From Candidatus Woesearchaeota archaeon (GTDB lineage: Archaea > Nanobdellota > Nanobdellia > Woesearchaeales > GW2011-AR9): 37,144 bases of DNA. Every line of letters begins with the position of its first letter. The first letter of the stretch is position 1. Below the pieces are notes generated by a model. The model had not been told where the DNA came from. It worked only from the letters and a program-made list of their open reading frames with translations, and searched no databases. Both the position numbers and the translations under genes were made by a program. Shown piece by piece: positions 15,611 to 24,027 of the stretch. The stretch lies in assembly GCA_018670095.1 (NCBI GenBank), contig JABHRR010000062.1, positions 1-37,144 on the forward strand, read 5' to 3'.

Positions 15611-16354
15611 TTATCTGAATTCCTCTCTTCGTGGATTGTATGCTTTCCAAAGTTCAAAATCTTGAGTTTCAGAAGGAGCAACAATATCACTAATCCCATT
15701 TTTTACGACAACTTGATACCAAGAATAAATTTTTGTCACAAAACTTTTAAAGTCTTGAGTATAAAAGTGTTTGATGTCAATTCCAGTAATAACACTGTTA
15801 TTATAGACTAAATCGTCAGACCATTTATCAGCACGAATTCCATCAATAAAAAGACATTCTCCGGCATGATTATTTTGATTCATATATTTTGTATTTTCTA
15901 AAGCAAACAAACGAGGATTATGTCCAATACCAGGAAAATCTGATTCAGCAACATTAAGAAAATCAAATTGGTAATAAAGTGCGGGATTGGCATCCATAGT
16001 TTGTTTTAAACTAGCAAAATCGTCTTTAGTCAATCTTTCATCTGCATCTAGAACAAAAGCTTTTGAAGTCTGTACTTGTTGAAGAGAAAAGTTCCTGGCA
16101 TCAGCATAGCCTTGAAATGGATGATCTAAAACTGTTAAGTTAGGATATCTCGCTTCTAATTCTTCCAGAGTTTCTCGAGTACCATCTTTTGATCCAGTGT
16201 CAACGATAACTGCTTCTTCAACAAATGGAACTGTGCTTTCAATAAAGTCAATAATACCACCGGCAGGATTCATCATTTCATCTCGCACGATAGCAGCAAG
16301 ACTTACGTCTGGCAGAACTGTTTGTGGGGTTGCTATTGCTATATTTGATTCCAT
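15611..16354 (-). CDS. Family 2 glycosyltransferase heading the EndoV operon
   Basis: A 247-aa GT2 enzyme. VSLAAIVRDEMMNPAG is followed by AVIVDTGSKDGT, HPFQGYADARNFSL and AFVLDADERLT (the D-x-D type metal site near 107-109). The C-terminal part includes aromatic-rich IKHFYTQDF. It has no membrane segment, and the sugar donor and acceptor are unknown. The ATG at 16354 has a strong AGGTGA ribosome-binding site 4 nt upstream, and a TATA box about 48 nt upstream gives a leader of about 20 nt. This differs from the leaderless neighbours. Its stop is one base before the EndoV-like ATG. Confidence 0.87.
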   Translation of the reverse strand: MESNIAIATPQTVLPDVSLAAIVRDEMMNPAGGIIDFIESTVPFVEEAVIVDTGSKDGTRETLEELEARYPNLTVLDHPFQGYADARNFSLQQVQTSKAFVLDADERLTKDDFASLKQTMDANPALYYQFDFLNVAESDFPGIGHNPRLFALENTKYMNQNNHAGECLFIDGIRADKWSDDLVYNNSVITGIDIKHFYTQDFKSFVTKIYSWYQVVVKNGISDIVAPSETQDFELWKAYNPRREEFR

Positions 16355-16358
16355 TAAT

Positions 16359-16409
16359 TCACCTGTTTTATGTTATAGATACTTCAGAATACTAGTTATT
16401 TATAAATGT
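16359..16409 (-). promoter_or_regulatory. TATA box and AGGTGA site of the GT2/EndoV operon
   Basis: On the minus strand, acatttataaataac (about 16395-16409) is a strong TATA-like element. AGGTGA at 16359-16364, 4 nt before the ATG at 16354, is a near-perfect Shine-Dalgarno match. The implied leader of about 20 nt sets this operon apart from the leaderless genes around it. Confidence 0.6.
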
Positions 16410-16472
16410 TTTGTTACTTGGGAGTGGTTGTTTATTGGAAAAGTTTATAAAAGCGAGAATTTTTTAAGAATT

Positions 16473-17261
16473 ATGTCCAATAAAGATGATAATCCAGAAA
16501 ACCCAAAAAAAGAAGAGAACTTAGAAAAGAAAACAGAATCCGAATATAATTATCTAAGTGACAAAGGACAAGAATGGAGAGTTTCTCTTGTTAATGGAGT
16601 AAGAAGAAATCATTTATATGAGTTCTTGGGAACTGTTTTTATGAGAACTCTGTTCTTTGCAGGAATCTTACTAACACAATATGGAAGAGAATCACTAAAA
16701 GACCCAAATATTAGAAAAATGTTTTTTGATAAAAAATACAGAACCGGTTTTTCTGAAGGATCAATATTTCAAAACCCATTATATTTCCCTAATAAAAATG
16801 GAAGTTCATTAACAAAATTAGAAGCAAGGGCAGGAAGTTGGGTAAGTTATGATTTTAAAAAACCATCAACCTCAAAAATTGGTGGCAAAAGAAAAACTGG
16901 AAAATTGAATTCATTTTTATTAGATGAAATAAAAGATAACCCAAAAGAACTTTATACACCTGATTATACATTTGATTGGTTTAAGTTTGAACATGTCTAT
17001 AGTCTTGAATGTCCTTCAATGACTTATTTAGAAGAACATGGTTTAATGGAACAAAAAACATATCGGGAGGCTTATCAAAGAATGGGAAAATATGAACAAT
17101 ATGCACAAGCAATAGAAGTTCTTGGAATTGCAGAAAAACCAGTATTTCAAATTACTCCAAAAGGAAATAGTTTAATTATGCTTTTAGGTGATGGGGGAGA
17201 CAAAGTTCCCAAAAGAAAAGAAGTAAAAAAATTAGTTTTAGCTGATAACAAAATATACTGA
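16473..17261 (+). CDS. Unknown 262-aa protein with one hydrophobic segment
   Basis: The ORF track starts at 16197 inside the divergent glycosyltransferase; the ATG at 16473 is better because a TATA box (gtttataaaag, 16443-16453) lies about 26-28 nt before it. The N terminus is highly charged (KKEENLEKKTESE), then a hydrophobic stretch (FLGTVFMRTLFFAGILL, about 51-67) may be a membrane or buried helix. The rest is polar, with a basic linker (GGKRKTGK) and a C-terminal basic tail. No motif or family is recognised. Confidence 0.62.
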   Translation: MSNKDDNPENPKKEENLEKKTESEYNYLSDKGQEWRVSLVNGVRRNHLYEFLGTVFMRTLFFAGILLTQYGRESLKDPNIRKMFFDKKYRTGFSEGSIFQNPLYFPNKNGSSLTKLEARAGSWVSYDFKKPSTSKIGGKRKTGKLNSFLLDEIKDNPKELYTPDYTFDWFKFEHVYSLECPSMTYLEEHGLMEQKTYREAYQRMGKYEQYAQAIEVLGIAEKPVFQITPKGNSLIMLLGDGGDKVPKRKEVKKLVLADNKIY

Positions 17262-17314
17262 GTAACTAATTCTTCATCCAAAAACTTATATAATCCATTC
17301 TCTTTCAATATTAA

Positions 17315-17776
17315 ATGATGAACAAAAGAGGGATATCGCCATTAATTGCAACTTTATTATTAATTTCTTTTGCAATAGCGATTGGAGTAGTAGTGATGAA
17401 TTTTGGTCAGGCACAAGTAGAATTAGAAGCAAAGTGTCCAATCAATATTGGATTAAAATTATCTAAAATAAGTGGAGAGAAGCAATTCTGTTATGATGCT
17501 GATAAAAAAGAAATTTCTTTCAATGTAGAAAACGGAGTTAACATTAATGTAGAAGGATTAGTAGTTAACGTGATTGGATCTCAACAAGCACAATCTTTTG
17601 AATTAAATGATGCTAAGATAACTAAAGCAGGTGTTTATGATGGAAAAGTTTCTTACGATTCTTCTAGTGGCGGAGAATTGCGACAGATTAAAATCACTCC
17701 AAAAATAGTTTTACATGATAATGAAGAAATTTGTACAGATAAAGCTTTAGTGGTTGAAGAAATTAGGCCTTGTTAA
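17315..17776 (+). CDS. Archaeal type IV pilin-like secreted protein
   Basis: A 153-aa protein with an archaeal pilin N-terminal domain. A basic start (MMNKRG) is followed by the hydrophobic helix ISPLIATLLLISFAIAIGVV, matching class III (prepilin-peptidase-processed) signal sequences. The likely cleavage is before ISPL. The rest is a beta-rich ectodomain with Cys pairs near 41/58 and 140/153 that could form disulfides. It may build a pilus or be a pilin-like surface protein; no assembly ATPase is in the window. A TATA box (acttatataa) is 28 nt before the first ATG. Its stop codon overlaps that of the convergent acyP gene. Confidence 0.78.
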   Translation: MMNKRGISPLIATLLLISFAIAIGVVVMNFGQAQVELEAKCPINIGLKLSKISGEKQFCYDADKKEISFNVENGVNINVEGLVVNVIGSQQAQSFELNDAKITKAGVYDGKVSYDSSSGGELRQIKITPKIVLHDNEEICTDKALVVEEIRPC

Positions 17777-18048
17777 AATTCTATTTGAAATTCAGTAAAC
17801 TCATCTTTACAATCTTCCCAATGTTCTTCAAGATTATCAACTTGAGAAGATTCTGGACTTTGTTTACAGAATTCTAATAAATCTTTAAGTTTATCTTCTT
17901 CGCCTTCAATCATTGCTTCAACAGTTCCGTCAGGATTGTTTTTAACCCAACCAGTCAATCCTAAGCTTTGAGCTTTCTTTCTAGTATTATCTCTGAAAAG
18001 CACTCCCTGAACTTTTCCGTGGATGATTAAATGTAGTCGTTTGTTCAT
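17773..18048 (-). CDS. acyP: Acylphosphatase
   Basis: A 91-aa protein of standard length. HLIIHGKVQGVLFRDNTRKK carries the catalytic Arg (R19) in the phosphate-binding loop, and GWVKNNPDGTVE carries the catalytic Asn (N37 or its neighbour) and the following strand. Acylphosphatases hydrolyse acyl-phosphate bonds such as 1,3-bisphosphoglycerate in the cytoplasm; the physiological role in archaea is unclear. It shares a 44-bp divergent promoter region with the NFACT-R gene, and its TAA overlaps the pilin TAA through the palindromic TTAA. Confidence 0.93.
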   Translation of the reverse strand: MNKRLHLIIHGKVQGVLFRDNTRKKAQSLGLTGWVKNNPDGTVEAMIEGEEDKLKDLLEFCKQSPESSQVDNLEEHWEDCKDEFTEFQIEF

Positions 18049-18060
18049 AGTTTATACAAA

Positions 18061-18082
18061 CATTTTAATAGAATAAATAGTT
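18061..18082. promoter_or_regulatory. Overlapping divergent promoters, acyP and NFACT-R
   Basis: Within 44 bp between two divergent ATGs, the plus-strand box cattttaata (centre about 18066) is 27 nt from ATG 18093, and the minus-strand box aactatttattc (centre about 18076) is 28 nt from ATG 18048. The two boxes are only about 10 bp apart, so TBP/TFB binding at one should exclude the other. Confidence 0.5.
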
Positions 18083-18092
18083 TTCCTTTTCC

Positions 18093-18911
18093 ATGGACAT
18101 TGAAATAGACTTAACTAAATCCGTAGATGAAAATGCTGGCACGTACTTTAACCTAGCGAAGAAAGCAAAGAAGAAGTTAGCTGGAGCTAAAGAAGCGGTA
18201 GAAATGAGTCAAAAGAAGTTAGAAAAACTACAGCAAGAAGAAGATAAGTTTATGGAAAGAGAAACCAAAAAATTAGAAAAGAAAGAACGGAAAAAAGAAT
18301 GGTACGAAAAGTTTCATTGGTTCATTTCTTCAGAAGATTTTCTTTGCATCGGCGGGAAAGATGCTACTTCCAATGAAATTGTGATCAAGAAACATACAGA
18401 TAAAGATGATTTAGTATTTCATACTGATATGGCTGGTTCGCCATTCTTTGTAATTAAAAACGGACAAGAAGCTACTGAAATTACCATTGAAGAAACTGCC
18501 CAGGCAGTAGGGGTTTATTCAAAAGCGTGGAAACTTGGCCACACTACAGCAGACGTGTTTTACGTTAAACCAGAACAAGTAAGTAAAGAAGCGCAATCCG
18601 GCGAATACATGAGCAAAGGCAGTTTTATGGTTCGAGGAAAAACAACTTATTTGCATCCAAAATTAGAGTATGCTATTGGTTTATTGAATACTCAGCAGCC
18701 AGGGACTTCTGATGCCCCTTACGACAATGAAGAGATTATTGGTGGGCCAGTTACTGCGATTAAAAAGAGAACAAACAAATTTGTGAAAGTAATTTCTGGA
18801 AAGACGAAGAAATCCTCTTTAGCTAAAAAAATCAGGTCTAAACTGAAAGGTGGCGAGTTAGATGATATTATCAAGTTCTTGCCAGCCGGTGGCGCTGAAA
18901 TTAAGAAGTAA
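18093..18911 (+). CDS. Stand-alone NFACT-R domain protein (RqcH/NEMF-related)
   Basis: A 272-aa protein corresponding to the C-terminal half of NFACT proteins. Residues 1-30 (DLTKSVDENAGTYFNLAKKAKKKLAGA) match the segment before the coiled coil, about 30-68 is a Lys/Glu-rich coiled coil, and the NFACT-R (DUF814) domain follows (WYEKFHWFISSEDFLCIGGKDATSNE and FHTDMAGSPFFVI). NFACT proteins recognise peptidyl-tRNA on stalled 50S subunits. The N-terminal NFACT-N and HhH parts needed for C-terminal tailing are missing, so the role is probably reduced, or the partner is encoded elsewhere. The C-terminal tail is basic. A TATA box is about 27 nt upstream. Confidence 0.87.
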   Translation: MDIEIDLTKSVDENAGTYFNLAKKAKKKLAGAKEAVEMSQKKLEKLQQEEDKFMERETKKLEKKERKKEWYEKFHWFISSEDFLCIGGKDATSNEIVIKKHTDKDDLVFHTDMAGSPFFVIKNGQEATEITIEETAQAVGVYSKAWKLGHTTADVFYVKPEQVSKEAQSGEYMSKGSFMVRGKTTYLHPKLEYAIGLLNTQQPGTSDAPYDNEEIIGGPVTAIKKRTNKFVKVISGKTKKSSLAKKIRSKLKGGELDDIIKFLPAGGAEIKK

Positions 18912-18959
18912 CTACTTTCTAGGGAAAAACTTATATATGATTGACGTTAATAGTGTTTT

Positions 18960-19208
18960 ATGGCTATTGATGATGAAGTAAGTTGCAACACAAATATTGA
19001 AAAACATTTTTCTAGATTGATTGATAATGTTGAATCCTGTTTTTCTAGAATGGACAAAGAAAAATATAGATGGGATTTCATGGAAAGTAATTTGAGTCAT
19101 ATTTATAACAATTTACCAGAATCAGTTCAGGACAAATATAAAAAAACTTATCTTGAAGCCATATCAAAAATAGAAACTGCGAAAGATTTCAAATCTGAAA
19201 AATATTAA
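18960..19208 (+). CDS. Small 82-aa helical protein, unknown
   Basis: A polar, mostly helical 82-aa protein with two Cys in the first third (VSCNTNIEK and VESCFSRMDKE). No motif or membrane segment is seen and no family is recognised. A TATA box (aacttatatatg) is 27-28 nt before the ATG, so expression as a leaderless gene is likely. It sits alone between the NFACT-R gene and the large exonuclease gene, with about 90 bp to the next start. Confidence 0.6.
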   Translation: MAIDDEVSCNTNIEKHFSRLIDNVESCFSRMDKEKYRWDFMESNLSHIYNNLPESVQDKYKKTYLEAISKIETAKDFKSEKY

Positions 19209-19263
19209 TTTTATTATCATTTAAGCACATATCTTCTCTGTAATAACAATTAAAGCACTACAA

Positions 19264-19273
19264 TATATTTAAG
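19264..19273 (+). promoter_or_regulatory. TATA box of the 1173-aa exonuclease gene
   Basis: The box tatatttaag is centred about 28 nt before the ATG at 19296, giving a leaderless transcript for the largest gene in the window. Confidence 0.5.
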
Positions 19274-19295
19274 ATAAAACTATTTCCTTATTGTT

Positions 19296-22200
19296 ATGGA
19301 AACTATTCTTCGAGAATTTGAGTTTAATCAATGGGTAGGCTATATGAACTTAAAAGGGCTGGGAGGATTCTGGATAAAGAATTATATCCATACTTCTTCA
19401 ACTTTAGCATTTCAGCCAGAAGAAAGTGATAAGATTGAGAAAATTATTGAAAAAATAAATAATAGTCCGCACTTAAGAAAACTTAAACATAGGACTGTTG
19501 GTAGCAAATATCCGGTTTTACAACTTGACGTTCCAATCAGACAAATGGGGCCACGGCATTATTCGTTAACCCAGTTAAGAGATCATTTTGTGTGGGCAAA
19601 ATTAGATGACGATCAAAGTCAGAATCAAGATTACAAAAATAAAGGAAAAAGAATATTTGATTATTTGTTAAATAATGAAGGAGCACAAGAACAGATTAAA
19701 AAAATAACTTCTACCAAAGGGCATATTTTAACTATTGACGATTTAAAGAAAGTTTTGTTTAATAGTGCGGTAATGAAAGAATTGCCTTATCACAAACGTA
19801 AACAGCATCGAAATACTATCGAGGAAGTATTATCTTCTTTAGAATTAGGACACCCTTTACGTTCAAGAGTTAAAAAAGATAAAACTACAAAAGTAAATAT
19901 TCCCAGTCCGTTACCTGAAGAATTTATTAAAGGCCATTATGTGGAGTGTGGTGAGATTAATATTGCTCCAGAAGGAAGTATTGTTGAAATTGTAAATGAA
20001 GATTTAATTTCAATCTTAAGATACAGAAAAAGAGTTAACAAATTGGTAGGACTTTATGAAAATAAGATTATTAATTATTTGAAGTTAAGAAAAAGAAAGA
20101 ATACTAAAAGCAATCTTTCTCGGGTCAGAAATGATCTTGAGAGATTTTTCTCAGAAAGTAATGATCAAGATAAAGGTGAACTATTAATCAAAACTGTTGG
20201 TGGGACAATAACTGAAGAAGTCTTAATTGCCAGAAAAAAGTTGTACACAGGAATTGATAGATTAGTTTCTCGGGGAGAAAAGTTGGGTGGTTGTGAAGCA
20301 GTTCCTAACTATGATTATGAAAGAGTAATGTTATCTTTTGAGAAAGATGTTTCTAAACATGTTAAGTATGTCCGGATGCGTAACGATAAAGAAATTAAAA
20401 GAGAAAAAATGTTTATTGTTGACTGGGAAAATTTTGAGTTTGGTACAATTCATGCTGGAACTGTGCAAGGAGCAATGTGTTATCTAGAAAATATGAAAGT
20501 TCTGGGAAGAAGAATTAAATCTCGGGGTAGAATTAGAAAAGACAGATTTAGTGAAACAGTAATTGAAGATTGTTATCCATCTGTTGAAGAAATTATTTCA
20601 GATACCGCAAATGAGATTAATGAAAGTGGAGCTTCAATAATGGTGGCTTATAACGCTTCTTATGATTTCTTAGAACCGAGAAAGTATGGTAAGTTTAGAA
20701 TTGGTAGTCTTAACCGAGAACCGAGAAAAGTTTCTACGGTGCCTTTCTTTGAACGAGTAGGAATTCCTGGTCGAGAAGTATTAGATCCGTTAAGAGCGGC
20801 AAAGGCGCAGTATGGAGAGATATTACCTAACTGTAAGTTGGTTGCCATTTCCAGTAAACTAAGCGAGGAAGAGAACTTTGGGATAGAGGAAGACGAATTA
20901 GGAAAGATTATTAATTATCGGCACGGAAGAGAAATGGAAATTGGGAGACGAACAGGTAATTGGGATCATCTAAGCAAAGATACGGTTAGCATTTTAGAAA
21001 AGTTTTCTGGTCAAAAGATTAATGAGATTGAAGATTTAGAAGCTGCTGCGGGAGAATTGCAATGTTATTATGCAGACACAGATTTAGAGAAGTTAATTAA
21101 AATAATTCAATCTGAAAGACACGATAAAATTCTGAAAGATGTTAGTTTTATGAGCGGAGTTTTTAGGGTTGATCCTTTTCTTTTGTACCATGATCCAAAA
21201 CGGGTTGATCGGTTTTTGAACAGGGCCTATTTTGAAAAGAATGGTACTTGGCGTTCAGAGATGATGCCCCGTTTTGATAATATTGTTAAAGCTGAACAAA
21301 GGGCAAGAAATTATTATCAGAGACATAAAAGTAAACGTTTTCCTAAACAAAAAGAGGTAGGTTTCTTTAAAGACGTTTACAAGGTTCACATTCCTTTGGG
21401 AAGATTTTTCAGAGATGAGATAAGTTCATTTATGAAATCAATGTCAAATAAAAAAGAAGATTATAGTCATCTGGCAAAGGAAATGTTTGAATATGTTGAT
21501 TCTCATCAGGATGATAAATTGAGAAGTTTCTTTTTGTCTAAATATGAGGATGCGGTTTTTGAATGGCCACTTAAAGATTATACATTTTACAAGTACACTA
21601 AATTCCGTTATCAAAAACTTAAAAAAAATCATGAAATTGAAAGTGGTGAAACTTTAGATGACAGTAATGTTAGTTTTTTTAGTATGATTTATAATCAGTT
21701 GAAAGCTGTAGCAACAAAAAAAAATGATGTCTTTTTACTAAAAAAATTGAGAAGTTCTAACTTAGATCAAGATAGTCTCAAATCTGCATTAAAATATTAT
21801 GGCACTGATTTTGTAGAAGAGTTAGGTTTAGAGAATAAAACATTACAAGCGTTGTTTAACCTCTGGTTAAGTAAACGTAATCAGGAGAATAGAATTTCTG
21901 CAGTTTACGGAATTGATACTGATGAATTTGAAAGAAAGTTTGACCAGGTTTATGAAACGATTAATAATTATTTGGAAGAGAAGGGTTTATCTCTGATTCA
22001 TTCACAGAACAATGTTTTGTATTTGAAAGGAGATAAAGATAAGATAGCTAGTAGGGATGCGCCATTCATTTTGGTAGATGAAATTGAAAATGTTTTTGTT
22101 GCTGAACATTCATCTGAAAGAAGGAAAGATCAAAGTAAAAGTGGTAAAAAGATATATTATCCTCGTTGCGGTGCTTGGGAAGGGATTAAAAGTGGAGAAG

Positions 22201-22817
22201 ACCCGATGTATAATTTAAACATTTTTGAAATGGAATATTATAATAATTATTTAGATGATATTATGGTGGTGGGGGGGGAAAAAGCGGTTGAGAATTTATA
22301 TGTGGGTTTGGATACTTTGGCTAGTGAGAACATTGACAAACACGACTTATTATGGTACAGTAAAAATAAAGAACAGTATGTTGGTTTTATGGATGAAGAG
22401 AAAATTACTTTTTGTGATTGGGATTTAGAGAAAATTCTTTTTGATGAGAATAAAGAAAAACATTATTTCTTAATTGAAGTAGAAGGGAAAAAGAGAAGGG
22501 AAAGATTTTACATTGAACAGGAAGACAGTAAGTTTTTCTATATTGAGAAAAGTAAAAGACGAGTTGAGGATGATTTTGGTAAAGGCAGTTATGTAGAGGT
22601 TGAGAAGAAAATTTATGTTTTGCCTTTGGATGATTTTCAACCAGATTGGGAAATGTATAATGATAGAATGGGGGAGAGGGCAGAAATATTTCTTAATCCT
22701 TTAATCGGAAAAGAAGATGCTGAAATGTTGGTTGAGAATGCTTTAAATTTAGAAAGCCCACCTTTATTTGATTGGATTAAGAAAAAGTTTGAACCTAAGA
22801 AAGGAATGTTATTGTGA
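19296..22817 (+). CDS. PolB-like protein: DEDDy exonuclease, inactivated polymerase
   Basis: An 1173-aa protein, the largest in the window. A 370-residue N-terminal region is unrecognised. A 3'-5' exonuclease domain of the family B polymerase type is then visible: motif I FIVDWENFEFG (D376, E378), motif II VAYNASYDF (N453, D457), a LDPLRAAKAQYG helix, and motif III YADTD (Y592, D596). Beyond it, the layout follows the PolB palm and thumb. GFFKDVYKVHIPLG (689-702) falls where motif A should be, but with His instead of Asp. LIHSQNNVLYLKG (900-912) aligns with the motif C strand-turn-strand (IYxDTDSxF), but with QNN instead of DTD. A lone IDTD at 873-876 is not in that context. It is probably an active exonuclease on a dead polymerase scaffold. 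The PolB assignment of the C-terminal half is inference. Confidence 0.65.
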   Translation: METILREFEFNQWVGYMNLKGLGGFWIKNYIHTSSTLAFQPEESDKIEKIIEKINNSPHLRKLKHRTVGSKYPVLQLDVPIRQMGPRHYSLTQLRDHFVWAKLDDDQSQNQDYKNKGKRIFDYLLNNEGAQEQIKKITSTKGHILTIDDLKKVLFNSAVMKELPYHKRKQHRNTIEEVLSSLELGHPLRSRVKKDKTTKVNIPSPLPEEFIKGHYVECGEINIAPEGSIVEIVNEDLISILRYRKRVNKLVGLYENKIINYLKLRKRKNTKSNLSRVRNDLERFFSESNDQDKGELLIKTVGGTITEEVLIARKKLYTGIDRLVSRGEKLGGCEAVPNYDYERVMLSFEKDVSKHVKYVRMRNDKEIKREKMFIVDWENFEFGTIHAGTVQGAMCYLENMKVLGRRIKSRGRIRKDRFSETVIEDCYPSVEEIISDTANEINESGASIMVAYNASYDFLEPRKYGKFRIGSLNREPRKVSTVPFFERVGIPGREVLDPLRAAKAQYGEILPNCKLVAISSKLSEEENFGIEEDELGKIINYRHGREMEIGRRTGNWDHLSKDTVSILEKFSGQKINEIEDLEAAAGELQCYYADTDLEKLIKIIQSERHDKILKDVSFMSGVFRVDPFLLYHDPKRVDRFLNRAYFEKNGTWRSEMMPRFDNIVKAEQRARNYYQRHKSKRFPKQKEVGFFKDVYKVHIPLGRFFRDEISSFMKSMSNKKEDYSHLAKEMFEYVDSHQDDKLRSFFLSKYEDAVFEWPLKDYTFYKYTKFRYQKLKKNHEIESGETLDDSNVSFFSMIYNQLKAVATKKNDVFLLKKLRSSNLDQDSLKSALKYYGTDFVEELGLENKTLQALFNLWLSKRNQENRISAVYGIDTDEFERKFDQVYETINNYLEEKGLSLIHSQNNVLYLKGDKDKIASRDAPFILVDEIENVFVAEHSSERRKDQSKSGKKIYYPRCGAWEGIKSGEDPMYNLNIFEMEYYNNYLDDIMVVGGEKAVENLYVGLDTLASENIDKHDLLWYSKNKEQYVGFMDEEKITFCDWDLEKILFDENKEKHYFLIEVEGKKRRERFYIEQEDSKFFYIEKSKRRVEDDFGKGSYVEVEKKIYVLPLDDFQPDWEMYNDRMGERAEIFLNPLIGKEDAEMLVENALNLESPPLFDWIKKKFEPKKGMLL

Positions 22818-23351
22818 GTTTGAAATCACCACAATTCCTCGTTCTTTGTCATCAAATTTGTCTGAGATTGCTTCTGAAAGTTTGTTTATAGAAGTTTTCC
22901 AATAAGATTTATCGCCATAAGAAGGATCACAGATTTCTAATTCATCATTTTCAATGGCAGAAATTAAAGAGAAATGGCCCCAATCTTTTTCTGGATCATA
23001 AGCAGCTCTTTTGAAGTTTACAATAATATCGTTATTTTTTTCTAAGTTGTTGGTGATTAATTCTTTGAAATCTTTAATTTGAGTAGACTTAATAATTTCT
23101 AACTTCAATCCTTTCTCTTTAAGAAAATCTGCTGCTTTAGAAAATTCTTCTAAACGCAAACCCGCATCATCTTCACTAACTTCGTACTCGTGGGTGAACA
23201 AATGGATATTTTTGTTCTTTATTCTTGCTCCGAGAAGTTGAGCTAGTTCTTCCTGTTCTACCCAATGCCCTCTTCTGAAGAGAACCATCTGTAAACTGGT
23301 TGGGCCACAAAAATGTGCTTTCTGAACAAGATGTTTATAATTTATTTTCAT
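22809..23351 (-). CDS. C39-like papain-fold cysteine peptidase
   Basis: A 180-aa protein. The catalytic set of the C39 peptidase-like fold is visible: Q10 (oxyanion), C15 in HFCGPTSLQM, H126 in DWGHFSLI and D142 in ICDPSYG. Stand-alone C39-like proteins can be peptidases or transglutaminase-like hydrolases. The ABC transporter part of bacteriocin exporters is absent. It has no signal peptide and is probably cytoplasmic. The ATG at 23351 is 27 nt from a TATA box (acatttaaaa). Its 3' end overlaps the convergent exonuclease gene by 9 nt. Confidence 0.8.
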   Translation of the reverse strand: MKINYKHLVQKAHFCGPTSLQMVLFRRGHWVEQEELAQLLGARIKNKNIHLFTHEYEVSEDDAGLRLEEFSKAADFLKEKGLKLEIIKSTQIKDFKELITNNLEKNNDIIVNFKRAAYDPEKDWGHFSLISAIENDELEICDPSYGDKSYWKTSINKLSEAISDKFDDKERGIVVISNSQ

Positions 23352-23442
23352 TATGTGTTAAATCACTTCATTTTTTTTAAATGTTTAGTTAACTATTGTA
23401 GAAGAAATAAATATTTATAAAATCACGCACTCTAGAAGAGAT

Positions 23443-24027
23443 ATGCCTAATCAATTAATTTCTTTAGAAGGAATAAGTGCTAGTGGTAAAACTTCGATAG
23501 CAAAAGCTTTGGAAGAAAAGATTGGTGCACATTATATTCATTCTCCACCAAAAGAATATGAAGAACATCATGAAGCTGCAAAAGAATTAGGAACAAAAGC
23601 ACTTTACAATTTTTATTTGGGTGGAAATAGACATGTAATGAATGAAATTAATGGATTCTTACAATTAGGACAACCAGTTATTATCGAACCATACATTTAT
23701 TCAACAATCGCTTTTGGATTATTGAATAGAAAGTGTCAGAATCCACCCCCATGTATTAGTTATGGACCTTTTCTTGTTATGCCCCCGGGACTTTTAGAAC
23801 CAGACCAAATAATTTACGTTACTGCTTCTTGGGGAGAGATTGAAAAACGATTATTAATGATGGGAAAGAAAAGAAAAAATAATGAGAACATTTACAATCT
23901 GAAAAAGTTTAAAGAAGTTTATGATCAAGTATTAATGGAAAAAGATAATGTTATTATTGTGGATACTACTAGAAGAAATGTAGATGAAGTTGTAGAAGAA
24001 TTATTGCCAAAACTTAATCTTCTTTAA
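23443..24027 (+). CDS. Thymidylate-kinase-like nucleoside/nucleotide kinase
   Basis: A 194-aa P-loop protein. The N terminus LISLEGISASGKTSIAKAL is a Walker A motif in the dTMP kinase / deoxynucleoside kinase setting, and VIIEPYIYSTIAFG corresponds to the DRY-x-x-S-x-x-AY region with Glu-Pro in place of Asp-Arg. A LID-like basic segment GKKRKNN follows. The substituted DR motif makes a strict dTMP kinase call unsafe; another nucleotide, nucleoside or small-molecule kinase is possible. A strong TATA box (aaatatttataaaa) is 28 nt upstream. Its 3' end overlaps the convergent 102-aa gene by 14 nt. Confidence 0.75.
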   Translation: MPNQLISLEGISASGKTSIAKALEEKIGAHYIHSPPKEYEEHHEAAKELGTKALYNFYLGGNRHVMNEINGFLQLGQPVIIEPYIYSTIAFGLLNRKCQNPPPCISYGPFLVMPPGLLEPDQIIYVTASWGEIEKRLLMMGKKRKNNENIYNLKKFKEVYDQVLMEKDNVIIVDTTRRNVDEVVEELLPKLNLL

